DNA of 38,425 bases from Pseudomonas sp. PA15(2017) (lineage in GTDB: Bacteria > Pseudomonadota > Gammaproteobacteria > Pseudomonadales > Pseudomonadaceae), in NCBI RefSeq assembly GCF_001945395.1, contig NZ_MSXV01000041.1, positions 1 to 38,425 of the forward strand. The letters run 5' to 3'. The notes under the pieces were generated by a model. That model saw only the letters and a program-made list of their open reading frames with translations. It was not told the origin of the DNA and made no database searches. A program made the position numbers and the translations under genes. How positions within the stretch are numbered: position 1 is the stretch's first letter; every line of letters starts with the position of its first letter. Positions 12,001 to 21,874 of the stretch are shown piece by piece.

Positions 12001-12072
12001 ATGTGGACCAAGCCTGCTTACATTGACCTGCGCATCGGTTTCGAAGTCACCATGTACTTCGCCAACCGCTGA
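12001..12072 (+). CDS. pqqA: PqqA, precursor peptide of pyrroloquinoline quinone
   Basis: This 23-codon gene encodes the ribosomally made peptide that supplies the whole carbon skeleton of PQQ. The peptide starts [13 protein letters not shown]. It contains the conserved E15-V-T-M-Y19 segment, whose glutamate and tyrosine side chains PqqE joins and which later become the cofactor. An AAGGAG ribosome binding site stands 7 bases before the ATG. The 187-base gap after pqqF is the likely place for a dedicated promoter, though I see no convincing -35/-10 pair there. A strong hairpin follows the gene. Confidence 0.96.
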   Translation: MWTKPAYIDLRIGFEVTMYFANR

Positions 12073-12087
12073 GCGACCCAGTGATAC

Positions 12088-12120
12088 GACGCCCCGGCAC
12101 GCCGGGGCGTCATCGTTTTC
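12088..12120 (+). terminator. pqqA-pqqB intergenic hairpin (attenuating terminator)
   Basis: A perfect 10-bp stem, GACGCCCCGG (12088-12097) with CCGGGGCGTC (12102-12111), closes a CACG tetraloop and is followed by a short T-rich tail (ATCGTTTTC). It sits 15 bases after the pqqA stop. Such a partial terminator would let short pqqA transcripts build up above the full pqqABCDE message, which suits a peptide consumed one-for-one as substrate. The short T-run suggests incomplete termination. Confidence 0.75.
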
Positions 12121-12136
12121 AGGACATGGAGAGACC

Positions 12137-13048
12137 ATGTACATCCAGATTCTCGGTTCCGCGGCTGGTGGCGGCTTTCCCCAGTGGAACTGCAACTGCG
12201 CGAACTGCAAGGGCTATCGCGATGGCACCCTGCGCGCCACGGCGCGCACCCAATCGTCGATCGCCCTGTCCGATGACGGCGAGCACTGGATCCTGTGCAA
12301 CGCCTCGCCGGATATCCGCGCCCAGCTGCAGGCGTTCGCGCCGATGCAGCCGGCCCGGGCGCTGCGTGATACCGGTATCGATGCCATCGTCCTGCTCGAT
12401 AGCCAGATCGATCACACCACCGGTCTGCTCAGCTTGCGCGAAGGCTGTCCGCACCAGGTGTGGTGTACCGACATGGTCCATCAGGACCTGAGCACCGGCT
12501 TTCCGCTGTTCAACATGCTCAGTCACTGGAACGGCGGCCTGCAGTGGCAGCGCATAGAACTCGATGGCAGCTTCGTGATCGACGCCTGCCCCAACCTCAG
12601 CTTCACCCCCTTTGCCCTGCGCAGCGCCGCGCCACCCTATTCGCCGCACCGCTTCGACCCGCACCCGGGCGACAATCTGGGCCTGCTGGTCAAGGACACC
12701 CACACTGGCGGCACGCTGTTCTACGCCCCAGGCCTGGGCCAGGTCGATGACGAGCTGCTGCGCATGATGCAAGGCGCCGACTGCCTGCTGGTCGACGGTA
12801 CACTGTGGAGCGACGACGAAATGCAGCGCCGCGGCGTCGGCACCCGCACGGGCAGAGAGATGGGCCACCTGGCGCAGAGCGGCCCGGGCGGCATGCTCGA
12901 GGTGCTCGACGGCTTGCCGCGCCAGCGCAAGGTACTTATCCACATCAACAACACCAATCCGATCCTCGACGAGGATTCGCCGGAACGGGCCGAGGTCCAG
13001 CGCCGCGGCGTGGAAGTCGCCCATGACGGCATGAGCATTGAGCTGTAA
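12137..13048 (+). CDS. pqqB: PqqB, metallo-beta-lactamase-fold PQQ biosynthesis protein
   Basis: PqqB belongs to the metallo-beta-lactamase fold and is thought to hydroxylate the tyrosine ring of the Glu-Tyr intermediate; an older proposal was a role in PQQ export. The 303-residue protein from the ATG at 12137 has the usual family length. The sequence begins [19 protein letters not shown], with nearby cysteines (NCNCANC) that form the structural zinc site, and carries [10 protein letters not shown] and the late HINNTNP motif. The reading frame is open further upstream, but that stretch would overlap pqqA and its hairpin. The gap to pqqC is 8 bases. Confidence 0.96.
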   Translation: MYIQILGSAAGGGFPQWNCNCANCKGYRDGTLRATARTQSSIALSDDGEHWILCNASPDIRAQLQAFAPMQPARALRDTGIDAIVLLDSQIDHTTGLLSLREGCPHQVWCTDMVHQDLSTGFPLFNMLSHWNGGLQWQRIELDGSFVIDACPNLSFTPFALRSAAPPYSPHRFDPHPGDNLGLLVKDTHTGGTLFYAPGLGQVDDELLRMMQGADCLLVDGTLWSDDEMQRRGVGTRTGREMGHLAQSGPGGMLEVLDGLPRQRKVLIHINNTNPILDEDSPERAEVQRRGVEVAHDGMSIEL

Positions 13049-13056
13049 GGAGCCCC

Positions 13057-13812
13057 ATGAGCGACGCGCCAGCGATGTCCCCCAGCGAATTCGAGCAGGC
13101 CCTGCGCGCCAAGGGCGCCTATTACCATATCCACCACCCCTACCACGTGGCGATGTACGAAGGCCGCGCGAGCCGCGAACAGATCCAGGGCTGGGTGGCC
13201 AACCGCTTCTACTACCAGGTCAACATTCCGCTGAAGGACGCCGCGATCCTCGCCAACTGCCCGGACCGCGAAGTGCGCCGCGAGTGGATCCAGCGCCTGC
13301 TCGATCACGACGGCGCTCCCGGCGAGGACGGCGGCATCGAAGCCTGGCTGCGTCTCGGCCAGGCGGTGGGCCTCGACCCGGATCAACTGCGTTCCCAGGA
13401 GCTGGTGCTGCCAGGCGTGCGCTTCGCCGTGGACGCCTACGTCAACTTCGCTCGCCGCGCCAGCTGGCAGGAAGCCGCCAGCAGCTCGCTGACCGAACTG
13501 TTCGCTCCGCAGATCCATCAGTCGCGTCTGGACAGCTGGCCGCAGCACTATCCGTGGATCGACCCGGCCGGCTACCAGTACTTCCGCACCCGCCTCGGCC
13601 AGGCCCGGCGCGACGTCGCGCATGGCCTGGAGATCACCCTGGGCCATTACACTACCCACGCCAGCCAGCAGCGCATGCTGGAAATCCTGCAGTTCAAGCT
13701 GGATATCCTGTGGAGCATGCTCGATGCCATGAGCATGGCCTACGAGCTGAACCGCCCGCCCTATCACACCGTGACCCCGGAGCGGGTCTGGCACAAGGGG
13801 ATCGCCCCATGA
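13057..13812 (+). CDS. pqqC: PqqC, pyrroloquinoline-quinone synthase
   Basis: PqqC is a cofactor-free oxidase that catalyses the last step of the pathway: ring closure and eight-electron oxidation of the intermediate AHQQ to PQQ using oxygen. The 251-residue all-helical protein shows the conserved segment [18 protein letters not shown] with its active-site histidines and tyrosine, [17 protein letters not shown], and [16 protein letters not shown]. It ends with an ATGA overlap with pqqD, so the two are translationally coupled. Confidence 0.97.
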   Translation: MSDAPAMSPSEFEQALRAKGAYYHIHHPYHVAMYEGRASREQIQGWVANRFYYQVNIPLKDAAILANCPDREVRREWIQRLLDHDGAPGEDGGIEAWLRLGQAVGLDPDQLRSQELVLPGVRFAVDAYVNFARRASWQEAASSSLTELFAPQIHQSRLDSWPQHYPWIDPAGYQYFRTRLGQARRDVAHGLEITLGHYTTHASQQRMLEILQFKLDILWSMLDAMSMAYELNRPPYHTVTPERVWHKGIAP

Positions 13813-14084
13813 GTTTCGACCGCAACCGCGTGCCCAGCTGGCGCCCGGGCTACCGCTTCCAGTACGAGCCGGCCCAGCAGGGCCATGTGCTGCTGTACCC
13901 GGAAGGCATGATCAAGCTCAACGACAGCGCCGGCCTGATCGGCGGGTTGATCGACGGCCAGCGCAGCGTGGCGGCCATCATCGAGCAGCTGCAACAGCAG
14001 TTCCCCGACGCGGCCGAAGTCGGCGACGACATCGAGCAATTCATGGAGGTGGCCCGTGCCGAGCACTGGATCACCCTCGCCTGA
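13809..14084 (+). CDS. pqqD: PqqD, PqqA peptide chaperone
   Basis: PqqD is a small winged-helix protein (a RiPP recognition element) that binds PqqA and presents it to the radical-SAM enzyme PqqE. The 91-residue sequence has the typical features [16 protein letters not shown] and [16 protein letters not shown], followed by helices rich in Gln and Glu. The start overlaps the pqqC stop as ATGA. Its 3' end overlaps the pqqE start by 29 bases and carries the pqqE ribosome binding site. Confidence 0.97.
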   Translation: MSFDRNRVPSWRPGYRFQYEPAQQGHVLLYPEGMIKLNDSAGLIGGLIDGQRSVAAIIEQLQQQFPDAAEVGDDIEQFMEVARAEHWITLA

Positions 14085-15204
14085 GGTGCAGGTCGGCCTG
14101 CCCCTGTGGCTGCTGGCCGAACTCACCTACCGCTGCCCGCTGCAGTGCCCGTACTGTTCCAACCCGCTGGACTTCGCCAAGCAGGGCGAGGAACTGAGCA
14201 CCGCGCAGTGGTTCAAGGTAATGGCCGAGGCGCGGCAAATGGGCGCCGCGCAGATCGGCTTTTCCGGTGGCGAGCCCTTGGTGCGCCAGGACCTCGCCGA
14301 GCTGATCGGTGAAGCGCGCCGGCTGGGCTATTACACCAACCTGATCACCTCCGGCATCGGCCTGACCGAGCAGAAGATCGCCGCCTTCAAACAGGCCGGC
14401 CTGGATCATATCCAGATCAGCTTCCAGGCCAGCGACGAGCAGGTCAACAACCTGCTGGCCGCTTCGAAGAAGGCCTTCACCCAGAAGCTGGAGATGGCCC
14501 GCGCGGTCAAGGCCCACGGCTACCCGATGGTGCTGAACTTCGTCACCCACCGCCACAACATCGACCGCACCGACCGCATCATCGAGCTGTGCCTCGCCCT
14601 CGAAGCCGACTTCGTGGAGTTGGCCACCTGCCAATTCTACGGCTGGGCACAGCTCAACCGCGCCGGTCTGCTGCCCACCCGCGAGCAGCTGCAGCGCGCC
14701 GAACGCGTCACCAACGACTACCGTGAGCGGCTCAAGGCCGCAGGCAACCCGTGCAAGCTGATTTTCGTCACCCCGGACTACTACGAAGAGCGCCCCAAGG
14801 CCTGCATGAACGGCTGGGGCAGTATCTTCCTGACCGTCACTCCGGACGGCACCGCTCTGCCGTGCCATGGCGCGCGCCAACTGCCCATCGCCTTTCCCAA
14901 CGTGCGCGAGCACAGCCTGCAGCACATCTGGTACGACTCGTTCGGTTTCAACCGCTTTCGTGGCTTCGCCTGGATGCCCGAGCCGTGCCGCTCGTGCGAT
15001 GAAAAGGAGAAGGACTTCGGTGGCTGCCGCTGCCAGGCCTTCATGCTCACCGGCGATGCCAGCAACACCGACCCGGTGTGCAGCAAGTCCGACCGTCACG
15101 GGGTGATCCTCGCGGCCCGCGCGGAAGCTGAACACGCCAGCCAATCCATCACCGACCTGGCCTTTCGCAATGAACGAAACTCACGCCTCATCGCCAAGGG
15201 TTGA
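14056..15204 (+). CDS. pqqE: PqqE, radical-SAM PqqA glutamate-tyrosine cross-linking enzyme
   Basis: PqqE makes the first carbon-carbon bond of PQQ, joining Glu and Tyr side chains of PqqA. The 382-residue protein has the radical-SAM CxxxCxxC motif as CPLQCPYC (C27, C31, C34). Its C-terminal SPASM domain supplies cysteines for auxiliary iron-sulfur clusters, visible as [29 protein letters not shown] and PVCSKSDRH. The start is GTG at 14056; GGAGGT stands five bases before it, inside pqqD. The 29-base overlap suggests tightly linked synthesis of PqqD and PqqE, which act together. Confidence 0.96.
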   Translation: MPSTGSPSPEVQVGLPLWLLAELTYRCPLQCPYCSNPLDFAKQGEELSTAQWFKVMAEARQMGAAQIGFSGGEPLVRQDLAELIGEARRLGYYTNLITSGIGLTEQKIAAFKQAGLDHIQISFQASDEQVNNLLAASKKAFTQKLEMARAVKAHGYPMVLNFVTHRHNIDRTDRIIELCLALEADFVELATCQFYGWAQLNRAGLLPTREQLQRAERVTNDYRERLKAAGNPCKLIFVTPDYYEERPKACMNGWGSIFLTVTPDGTALPCHGARQLPIAFPNVREHSLQHIWYDSFGFNRFRGFAWMPEPCRSCDEKEKDFGGCRCQAFMLTGDASNTDPVCSKSDRHGVILAARAEAEHASQSITDLAFRNERNSRLIAKG

Positions 15205-17014
15205 GCCCCTCAGCGCCGCCGAGGCGGTGGCCGCCGCTGGCGACTTCGCCGAATTGCGGATCGGCCCCGCCGGCCTGGTATGGAACGCATTCGATCCCGT
15301 GGATGGCGGCTGCCGCCTGTGGTTGTGGCGCGGGGCGGATCCACAACGCCTGACGCCAGACGGTTTCAGCGTGCGCAGCCGGGTCTACGAATACGGTGGC
15401 GGGTCGTTCTGCCTGGGCCGCAATAGCCTGGTGTTCGTCAATGACGCCGACCAGCAGCTTTATCTACAGTCCCTGGCGGGTGGCGCACCCCAGGCGGTGA
15501 CCGAGGGCCAGCGCCGCTACGGCGATCTGTTGCAGGCCGGTGAGCAGGTGCTGGCGGTCGAAGAAAGCCACGCCGCCGGCCGGGTCGAGCATCGCCTGGT
15601 GGCCATCGGCCTGAGCGACGGCCGCCGCAGCGTGCTCGCCGAGGGCGCCGACTTCTACGCCGCACCGGTGCTCAGCGAAGATGGCCGGCAGCTGGCCTGG
15701 ATCCAGTGGCAGCGCCCGGCCCAGCCCTGGACCGCCACGCATCTCTATCACGCCCGCCTGCAGGCTGATGGCAGTTGGGGCGAAGTACGCTGCGTGGCGG
15801 GCGACAGCGGCGAGGCGCAAGCCCTGCAGCAACCCGCCTTCGACGCCAGTGGCCGCCTGTACTGCCTGTCCGACCGCAACGGTTTCTGGCAACCCTGGGG
15901 CGAGGTGGAAAATGCCTGGCAGGCGCTGCCTGCCTCGGCCGCCGATCACGCAGGCGCCCCCTGGCAGCTCGGCGCCTGCAGCTGGAAACCCCTCGGCCCG
16001 GGCAGCTACCTGGCCAGCTGGTTCGAAGACGGCTACAGCCGCCTGGGTATCCGCCAGGAGGATGGCGGCGTACAGCACTACGCCAGTGCCTACAGCCGCT
16101 TCCGCAGCCTAGCCGTGGACCAGGAGCACCTTTACGTCATCGCCGCCAACCCGCTGGCCCCGTCCGCCGTGCTGGCGATCCGTCGTGATGACGGCCAGGT
16201 CAGGGTACTCGCCGGTGGGCGCTCGCCGCTGCCGCCCGAGCGGATCAGCCAGCCACAGCCGCTGCACTATGCCAGCGGCGACGGCCTAGCCCATGGTTTC
16301 TTCTACCCGGCACAGCAGGGCGAAGGCCGGCCGCCCCTGCTGGTCTTCATCCATGGCGGGCCGACCTCGGCCTGCCACCCGGTGTTCGACCCGCGCATCC
16401 AGTACTGGACCCAGCGCGGCTTCGCCGTGGCCGACCTCAATTATCGCGGCAGCACCGGTTACGGCAGGGGTTATCGCCAGGCGCTGCAGGAGAACTGGGG
16501 CGTGGTGGATGTAGAGGATGCTTGCGCGGTGGTCGCGCACCTGGCCGAGCGCGAGCTGGTCGACCCGGCCAGGGCCTTTATCCGCGGCGGCAGCGCCGGC
16601 GGCTACACCACCCTCTGCGCGCTGATGCGTGGCGGCGTGTTCCGCGCCGGGGCCAGCCTGTACGGGGTCAGCGACCCACTGGCCCTGGCCCGCGTCACCC
16701 ACAAGTTCGAAGGTGACTACCTCGACTGGCTGATCGGCGACCTGCAGCGCGACGCCGAACGCTATCGCCAGCGCACCCCGCTGCTGCACGCCGAGCGTAT
16801 CCAGGTACCGGTGATCTTCTTCCAGGGCGAACTCGATACCGTGGTGGTTCCCGAGCAGACCCGCGCCATGCTCACCGCCCTGACCGCCAATGGCATCGAA
16901 GCCGAGGCGCATTTCTATCCCGGCGAACGCCACGGTTTCCGCCAGGCCAGCAACCTGGCCCATGCGCTGGATGCAGAGTGGCGCTTCTATTGTCGGGTGC
17001 TGGAGCGGCAATAA
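15170..17014 (+). CDS. S9-family (prolyl oligopeptidase) serine peptidase of the PQQ cluster
   Basis: This 614-residue protein is a serine peptidase of the dipeptidyl-peptidase/acylaminoacyl-peptidase type. Residues to about 370 form a repetitive beta-propeller-like region. The C-terminal alpha/beta hydrolase domain carries the likely triad S475 (GGSAGG), D556 (GELDTVV) and H588 (GERHGF). Homologues follow pqqE in other pseudomonads and have been named pqqH in P. aeruginosa and pqqM in P. fluorescens, so I give no single symbol. It may degrade the PqqA remnants or help PqqF; this is inferred from position. It overlaps pqqE by 35 bases and has a weak ribosome binding site, so its translation is likely coupled. 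Confidence 0.88.
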   Translation: MNETHASSPRVEPLSAAEAVAAAGDFAELRIGPAGLVWNAFDPVDGGCRLWLWRGADPQRLTPDGFSVRSRVYEYGGGSFCLGRNSLVFVNDADQQLYLQSLAGGAPQAVTEGQRRYGDLLQAGEQVLAVEESHAAGRVEHRLVAIGLSDGRRSVLAEGADFYAAPVLSEDGRQLAWIQWQRPAQPWTATHLYHARLQADGSWGEVRCVAGDSGEAQALQQPAFDASGRLYCLSDRNGFWQPWGEVENAWQALPASAADHAGAPWQLGACSWKPLGPGSYLASWFEDGYSRLGIRQEDGGVQHYASAYSRFRSLAVDQEHLYVIAANPLAPSAVLAIRRDDGQVRVLAGGRSPLPPERISQPQPLHYASGDGLAHGFFYPAQQGEGRPPLLVFIHGGPTSACHPVFDPRIQYWTQRGFAVADLNYRGSTGYGRGYRQALQENWGVVDVEDACAVVAHLAERELVDPARAFIRGGSAGGYTTLCALMRGGVFRAGASLYGVSDPLALARVTHKFEGDYLDWLIGDLQRDAERYRQRTPLLHAERIQVPVIFFQGELDTVVVPEQTRAMLTALTANGIEAEAHFYPGERHGFRQASNLAHALDAEWRFYCRVLERQ

Positions 17015-17175
17015 GCCCACGCGGCGAGCAGAACGACTATCGCGGGACCGCCGTAACCTGCAGGAGCCCGCGGACGATTCTCGACCATAACAGACTCAGG
17101 GCGACGGGCTGATTCGCGGCCAAGACGAGGCCAATCAAAGGCGTCAAGTGACGTAATTTCCGCCCACCACCAGGG

Positions 17176-17454
17176 TCAAGCGTCGAGTTCCTTATCCAAC
17201 ACGTCCTCGATCTCGCTCTTGATCTTGCCGCTCATCACCGACAGCAGCAGGCCGAGGTTGAGCTGCAGCAGGACGCGGTCTTCGCTGACGGCAAGCCAGC
17301 CGTCGGCGCCGCTGCGTTTGAATTCCAGGGTGTCGCCCTTCCACTGGTAACGCACGTCGTACTCGCGGGCCAGACGTTCGGCGAGCTTTTCAGCCTTGCC
17401 ACGGGCGGCCTCGATGCCCAGATTGTGGGGGCGGTCGACGGTGATTCTGGCCAT
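17176..17454 (-). CDS. Polyhydroxyalkanoic acid system family protein
   Basis: This 92-residue protein fits the small PHA_gran_rgn family, found near polyhydroxyalkanoate genes and near ubiE in pseudomonads; its biochemical role is unproven. It begins MARITVDRPHNLG, has a basic-acidic helix (RGKAEKLAERLAREYDVRYQ), and ends in an acidic tail (EIEDVLDKELDA). An AGGAG site lies before the ATG at 17454. The open frame continues 48 codons upstream without family similarity. The gene is divergent from ubiE across a 338-base gap. No phaC or phasin genes are in the window. Confidence 0.82.
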   Translation of the reverse strand: MARITVDRPHNLGIEAARGKAEKLAERLAREYDVRYQWKGDTLEFKRSGADGWLAVSEDRVLLQLNLGLLLSVMSGKIKSEIEDVLDKELDA

Positions 17455-17792
17455 AGGGCTCTCCTGACTGAAAACGCGGGCGGGGCAATATACAAGAAGC
17501 GCCGTGCGAGCCACTACCGCGCATGCAGCCGGCGCCTGGCTTTTGGGTTTAGAATGCCGCCATTCGGCGCTGTAGACGCTGTTGAACAGGCCGTGCACCC
17601 GCCTGCCGTGCAGTAATCGATGGAAACGCTTATTTACCTCGGTAAACTCGCCTTTTCGCTTGTCTGACTCACTGGCATGCTGCGATGAGACGCGTCCGGC
17701 GCTGTCCCATGATCACGGTCACGCCATGTGGGGCTCCAAGCCCGCACACTGAGCAGACGCCAAAGCCTCCCGGACTTCAGGAAAAGGGCCAC
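17455..17792. other. Intergenic region between the PHA-system gene and ubiE
   Basis: This 338-base stretch separates two divergent genes and must hold both promoters. I see no long reading frame with family-like sequence and no strong sigma-70 boxes. Its main content is a degenerate copy of the structured repeat near 17581-17693. The ubiE ribosome binding site (AGGAAAAGGG) lies at its right end. Confidence 0.6.
17581..17693. repeat. MITE-like structured repeat, degenerate copy 2
   Basis: The left part has GAACAGGCCGT, matching the ends of the copies at 119-259 and 34950-35107. The core has TATTTACC-TC-GGTAAAC followed by CGCCTTTTCGC, in the same order and strand as the other copies. The central hairpin pairs TTTACC (17633-17638) with GGTAAA (17641-17646). 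The outer right arm cannot be recognised, so the right boundary is approximate. This looks like a decayed member of the family. Confidence 0.5.
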
Positions 17793-18563
17793 ATGAACGA
17801 TCCGCGCAAGAACGACAGCAGCGAACCCACCACCCACTTCGGTTTCCAGGACGTTCCGGAAAGCCGCAAGGCGGAAAAGGTCGCCGAGGTGTTCCATTCG
17901 GTGGCGGCCAAGTACGACCTGATGAACGACCTGCTCTCCGGCGGCATGCACCGCCTGTGGAAGCGTTTCACCATCGAGCTGTCCGGCGTGCGCAGCGGCA
18001 ATCGGGTGCTCGATATCGCGGGCGGCACCGGTGACCTGGCCCGCCAGTTCTCGCGCATCGTCGGCGAGACCGGCGAGGTCGTGCTGGCCGACATCAACGC
18101 CTCGATGCTCAAGGTTGGTCGTGACCGTCTGCTCGACCGCGGCGTGTCCGGCAACATTTCCTTCGTACAGGCCGATGCCGAAAAGCTGCCCTTCCCGGAC
18201 AACCATTTCGACTGCGTGACCATCGCCTTCGGCCTGCGCAACGTCACCCACAAGGACGCGGCCATCGCCTCCATGCTGCGCGTGCTCAAGCCAGGCGGCC
18301 GCCTGCTGGTGCTGGAATTCTCCAAGCCCAAGAGCAGCCTGCTGTCCAAGGTCTACGACACCTATTCGTTCAACTTCATGCCGCTGGTGGGCAAGCTGGT
18401 CACCAACGACGCCGACAGCTACCGCTACCTGGCCGAGTCGATCCGCATGCACCCGGATCAGGACACCCTCAAGGCGATGATGCTGGACGCCGGCTTCGAC
18501 CGCGTGACCTACCACAACATGACCGGCGGCATCGTCGCCCTGCACCGCGGTATCAAGCCCTGA
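17793..18563 (+). CDS. ubiE: UbiE, ubiquinone/menaquinone C-methyltransferase
   Basis: UbiE methylates the benzoquinol ring during ubiquinone synthesis, and demethylmenaquinol in species that make menaquinone, using S-adenosylmethionine. From the ATG at 17793 the protein is 256 residues, the usual Pseudomonas length. Methyltransferase motif I is [11 protein letters not shown] (72-82); the later segments [17 protein letters not shown] and [13 protein letters not shown] are family hallmarks. In-frame codons upstream to 17685 lack similarity. It starts a tight ubiE-ubiJ-ubiB unit, overlapping ubiJ by one base (TGATG). Confidence 0.96.
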   Translation: MNDPRKNDSSEPTTHFGFQDVPESRKAEKVAEVFHSVAAKYDLMNDLLSGGMHRLWKRFTIELSGVRSGNRVLDIAGGTGDLARQFSRIVGETGEVVLADINASMLKVGRDRLLDRGVSGNISFVQADAEKLPFPDNHFDCVTIAFGLRNVTHKDAAIASMLRVLKPGGRLLVLEFSKPKSSLLSKVYDTYSFNFMPLVGKLVTNDADSYRYLAESIRMHPDQDTLKAMMLDAGFDRVTYHNMTGGIVALHRGIKP

Positions 18564-19180
18564 TGCTCACCCAGGCCTTGCTGGCGGCCGTCGAGCGCGG
18601 CCTCAACCGCGTGCTCGAGCTGGACAGCACCGCCCTGCCGCGCCTGGCCAGGCTCAATGGCCGGGTGATCGCGGTGCAGTCCCAGTCGCCGGCACTGCAG
18701 ATATTCATCCTCGCCGACGGCCAAGGGCTGCGCCTGGCCGGGCAATGGGCCGGCGCGGTGGACTGCACCCTGCGTGCGCCCGCCAGCGCCCTGCTGCGCC
18801 TGGCCCTGGCCCGGGACAAGCAGGCCGTGCTGCACGAGCCCGAGGTCGAACTCGATGGTGACAGCGGCGCGCTGATGGAGCTGGCCGGCGTGTTGCAGGA
18901 CCTGGACCTGGACTGGGAATACGAGCTGTCGCGCTGGCTCGGCCCGGTGCCCACCGCGCTGCTGGCCGGGCACCTGCGCAGCCGCGCGGGCTGGACGCGG
19001 GAGAACCTGCACAGCCTGCAACTGAGTCTGGCCGACTACCTCAGCGAGGAATCGCGCACCTTGGTCGGCCGCCGTGAAGCCGATGCCCGCTGCGCCGAAC
19101 TCGATGACCTGAAACTTTCCCTCGACCGTCTCGACGCGCGCATCGAGCGCCTCGCCCAACGCCATAAGCCCATCGCATGA
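18563..19180 (+). CDS. ubiJ: UbiJ, SCP2-domain ubiquinone biosynthesis accessory factor
   Basis: UbiJ is a lipid-binding accessory protein of the aerobic ubiquinone assembly; with UbiK it is thought to hold the hydrophobic intermediates. The 205-residue protein has an N-terminal sterol-carrier-protein-2 domain (about residues 15-120, with [22 protein letters not shown]) and a C-terminal charged helical tail with predicted coiled-coil character ([19 protein letters not shown]). The ATG overlaps the ubiE TGA, and the 3' end overlaps the ubiB ATG by four bases. Confidence 0.93.
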   Translation: MLTQALLAAVERGLNRVLELDSTALPRLARLNGRVIAVQSQSPALQIFILADGQGLRLAGQWAGAVDCTLRAPASALLRLALARDKQAVLHEPEVELDGDSGALMELAGVLQDLDLDWEYELSRWLGPVPTALLAGHLRSRAGWTRENLHSLQLSLADYLSEESRTLVGRREADARCAELDDLKLSLDRLDARIERLAQRHKPIA

Positions 19181-20784
19181 AGCTGCTTGCCGTTCGTCGT
19201 CTGTTGCGCATCCTCTACGTGGTCATCCGCTACCGCCTCGATGACCTGCTGTTCGCCCTGCCGCTGCCCTTCTGGCTGCGCGCGCCACGCTTCCTGCTGC
19301 CATGGCGCTGGGTGCCGCGTGGCAAGTCGTCGCGCAGCCGTGGTGAGAGCCTGCGCTTGGCGCTGGAGGAGCTGGGGCCGATCTTCATCAAGTTCGGCCA
19401 GTTGCTGTCCACCCGCCGCGATCTGCTGCCGCCGGATATCGCCGACGAGCTGGCGCACCTGCAGGACCGCGTACCGCCGTTCGACCCGGCCAAGTCCCTG
19501 GCGCTGATCGAAGAGCAGCTCGGCGTGCCGGTAAGCGTGGCGTTCGCCCGTTTCGACACCGCGCCACTGGCCTCGGCCTCGGTGGCCCAGGTGCACGCCG
19601 CGCAGTTGAAAAGCGGCGAGGAAGTGGTGGTCAAGGTGGTGCGCCCCGGCCTCAAGCCGGTGATCAAGGCCGACATGGCCTGGCTGTTCCTGCTCGCCAA
19701 GATGGCCGAGCGCGCCTCGGCCGAAGCCCGCCGCCTGCACCCGGTGGATGTGGTCAGCGACTACGAGAAGACCATCTACGACGAGCTCGACCTGCTGCGC
19801 GAGGCGGCCAACGCCAGCCAGCTGCGGCGCAATTTCGAGGATTCCGGCCTGCTCTACGTGCCCCAGGTGTACTGGGACTGGTGCCGTCCCAAGGTGCTGG
19901 TGATGGAGCGCATCTACGGCATTCCGGTCAACGACATGGCAACCCTGGCCGACCAGCGCACCGACATGAAACTGCTGGCCGAGCGTGGCGTGGAGATCTT
20001 CTTCACCCAGGTGTTCACCCACAGCTTCTTCCACGCCGACATGCACCCAGGCAACATTTTCGTCAGCACCCGCACGCCGTGGAACCCGCAATACATCGCC
20101 ATCGACTGCGGCATCATCGGCAGCCTCACCCCCGAGGATCAGGACTACCTGGCGCGCAACCTGGTGGCCTTCTTCAAGCGTGACTACCGCAAGGTGGCGC
20201 AGCTGCACATCGATTCGGGCTGGGTGCCGCAGGAAACTCAGGTCAACGACTTCGAGGCGGCAATCCGCACCGTCTGCGAGCCGATCTTCGAGCGCCCGCT
20301 CAAGGACATTTCCTTTGGCCTGCTGCTGATGCGCCTGTTCCAGACCGCACGGCGCTTCAACATGGAAATCCAACCGCAACTGGTGCTGCTGCAGAAGACC
20401 CTGCTGAACATCGAGGGCCTGGGCCGCCAGCTGTACCCCGACCTGGACCTGTGGACCACCGCCCAGCCGTTTCTGGAGCGCTGGATGCGCGAGCGCGTCA
20501 GCCCACGCAACGTCATGCACAACCTGCAGAGCCAGGTCGAGCAGTTGCCGCACCTGGCCAACATGACCCGCAGCCTGCTCGAGCGCATGGCCCAGCCCCA
20601 CGCCAACGACCCACCGCCGCCGTGGCGCGAGCGCGACGGCTGGGCGGTGCGGCTGATCGGCGCAGCGCTGATCGGCGGCGGCGCGGTTACCGCCCTCGGC
20701 CTGGGTAGCCTGAGCGAACCCGCCACGGCCTGGCCGGCCTGGCTGATGAGCGCCAGTGGTCTGTACCTGGTCTTGCGCCGATAG
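19177..20784 (+). CDS. ubiB: UbiB, ABC1/ADCK-type atypical kinase of ubiquinone biosynthesis
   Basis: UbiB is a membrane-anchored ATPase of the protein-kinase-like ABC1 family, needed for ubiquinone synthesis, possibly to extract lipid intermediates from the membrane. The 535-residue protein contains the diagnostic KxGQ motif (K72-F-G-Q75), the Ala-rich nucleotide loop [14 protein letters not shown], the catalytic-loop equivalent [11 protein letters not shown], and the metal-binding IDCGIIG in place of kinase DFG. Two hydrophobic C-terminal segments (about 485-535) would anchor it. It overlaps ubiJ by four bases. Confidence 0.96.
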   Translation: MKLLAVRRLLRILYVVIRYRLDDLLFALPLPFWLRAPRFLLPWRWVPRGKSSRSRGESLRLALEELGPIFIKFGQLLSTRRDLLPPDIADELAHLQDRVPPFDPAKSLALIEEQLGVPVSVAFARFDTAPLASASVAQVHAAQLKSGEEVVVKVVRPGLKPVIKADMAWLFLLAKMAERASAEARRLHPVDVVSDYEKTIYDELDLLREAANASQLRRNFEDSGLLYVPQVYWDWCRPKVLVMERIYGIPVNDMATLADQRTDMKLLAERGVEIFFTQVFTHSFFHADMHPGNIFVSTRTPWNPQYIAIDCGIIGSLTPEDQDYLARNLVAFFKRDYRKVAQLHIDSGWVPQETQVNDFEAAIRTVCEPIFERPLKDISFGLLLMRLFQTARRFNMEIQPQLVLLQKTLLNIEGLGRQLYPDLDLWTTAQPFLERWMRERVSPRNVMHNLQSQVEQLPHLANMTRSLLERMAQPHANDPPPPWRERDGWAVRLIGAALIGGGAVTALGLGSLSEPATAWPAWLMSASGLYLVLRR

Positions 20785-20836
20785 CCAGCCCGCGCCTCGG
20801 CTGGCACACTTGGCTTCGATTGAAGATGGAAACGCA

Positions 20837-21238
20837 ATGAACGACTGGCTAGATGCAATCAAGTGGGACGAGAACGGTCTGATCCCGGCCATCGCCCAGG
20901 ACTACCAGACCGGGCGCATCCTGATGATGGCCTGGATGAACCGCGAAGCCCTGGCGCTGACCGCCAGCGAACAGCGCGCCATTTATTGGTCACGTTCGCG
21001 CGGCAAGCTGTGGCGCAAGGGCGAGGAGTCCGGCCATGTGCAGAAACTCCACGAACTGCGCCTGGACTGCGACGCCGACGTGATCGTACTGATGGTCGAG
21101 CAGTTGGGCGGCATCGCCTGCCACACCGGCCGCGAGAGCTGCTTTTATCGGGTGTTCGAGAACGGTGCATGGAAAACCGTCGAGGCGGTGCTGAAAGATC
21201 CACACACCATCTATTCGCCGGAGCACCGTCATGACTGA
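20837..21238 (+). CDS. hisI: Phosphoribosyl-AMP cyclohydrolase
   Basis: HisI opens the adenine ring of phosphoribosyl-AMP, the third step of histidine synthesis. The 133-residue protein starts [18 protein letters not shown] and has the metal-binding aspartates of LDCDADVI and the zinc cysteines of [15 protein letters not shown]. Upstream in-frame codons to 20756 overlap ubiB and are unlike the family. HisI and HisE are separate proteins here, as usual in Pseudomonas, and are not fused as in enterics. It overlaps hisE by eight bases. Confidence 0.96.
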   Translation: MNDWLDAIKWDENGLIPAIAQDYQTGRILMMAWMNREALALTASEQRAIYWSRSRGKLWRKGEESGHVQKLHELRLDCDADVIVLMVEQLGGIACHTGRESCFYRVFENGAWKTVEAVLKDPHTIYSPEHRHD

Positions 21239-21566
21239 TACCCTCAAGCGCCTGGCCGAGGTGCTGGAGTCGCGCAAGGGCGCGGCGCCGGACAGCTCGT
21301 ACGTGGCCAGCCTGTACCACAAGGGTCTGAACAAGATTCTGGAGAAGGTCGGCGAAGAGTCGGTGGAAACCATTCTTGCCGCCAAGGATGCTGCCAGCAG
21401 CGGCGACTGCAGCGACCTGATCTACGAAACCGCCGACCTGTGGTTCCACAGCCTGGTCATGCTGGCCGCGCTGGATCAGCACCCGCAGGCGGTGCTGGAC
21501 GAACTGGATCGCCGTTTCGGCCTGTCGGGGCACGCGGAAAAAGCCGCGCGCAGCGACACTCAATAA
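21231..21566 (+). CDS. hisE: Phosphoribosyl-ATP pyrophosphatase
   Basis: HisE removes pyrophosphate from phosphoribosyl-ATP, the second step of histidine synthesis, supplying the HisI substrate. The 111-residue all-helical protein of the MazG-like group shows the conserved [15 protein letters not shown] motif with metal-binding acidic residues, and [18 protein letters not shown]. The start lies inside the end of hisI, which ensures joint translation. tatA follows after 24 bases. Confidence 0.96.
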   Translation: MTDTLKRLAEVLESRKGAAPDSSYVASLYHKGLNKILEKVGEESVETILAAKDAASSGDCSDLIYETADLWFHSLVMLAALDQHPQAVLDELDRRFGLSGHAEKAARSDTQ

Positions 21567-21590
21567 AGACGCTGACGAGGATAACGAGAC

Positions 21591-21866
21591 ATGGGCATTT
21601 TCGACTGGAAACACTGGGTCGTCATTCTGATCGTCGTGGTGCTGGTGTTCGGTACCAAGAAACTCAAGAACCTGGGTTCCGACCTCGGTGAAACCATCAA
21701 GGGTTTCCGCAAGGCGATGAACGAGGAAGACGGCAAGCCGGCCGAGCCGCACGCGCATCAGCCGCAGCAACCGCAACAGCCTTACCAGCAACAAGCACCG
21801 CTGAACCAGCCGCACACCGTTGAAGGCCAGGCCAGCAAGGTCGAAGAACCGCTGCGCAAAGACTGA
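21591..21866 (+). CDS. tatA: TatA, twin-arginine translocase pore subunit
   Basis: TatA oligomers form the membrane passage for folded proteins carrying twin-arginine signal peptides. The 91-residue protein has the short N-terminal membrane helix (about 8-21, [13 protein letters not shown]), the hinge and amphipathic helix ([20 protein letters not shown]), and a disordered tail rich in Gln and Pro (near 53-72). It leads tatA-tatB-tatC, with TatB starting eight bases after it. Confidence 0.96.
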   Translation: MGIFDWKHWVVILIVVVLVFGTKKLKNLGSDLGETIKGFRKAMNEEDGKPAEPHAHQPQQPQQPYQQQAPLNQPHTVEGQASKVEEPLRKD

Positions 21867-21874
21867 GGCAAAGC

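Noticed and set aside
11969..12136. N-terminal extension of pqqB
   Set aside because: It would overlap pqqA and the hairpin after it. PqqB is 303 residues in related species, matching the start at 12137.
13038..14084. A 348-codon frame across pqqC and pqqD
   Set aside because: It is out of frame with pqqC, and its last part is simply pqqD. The Arg/Pro/Gly-rich first part has no family resemblance.
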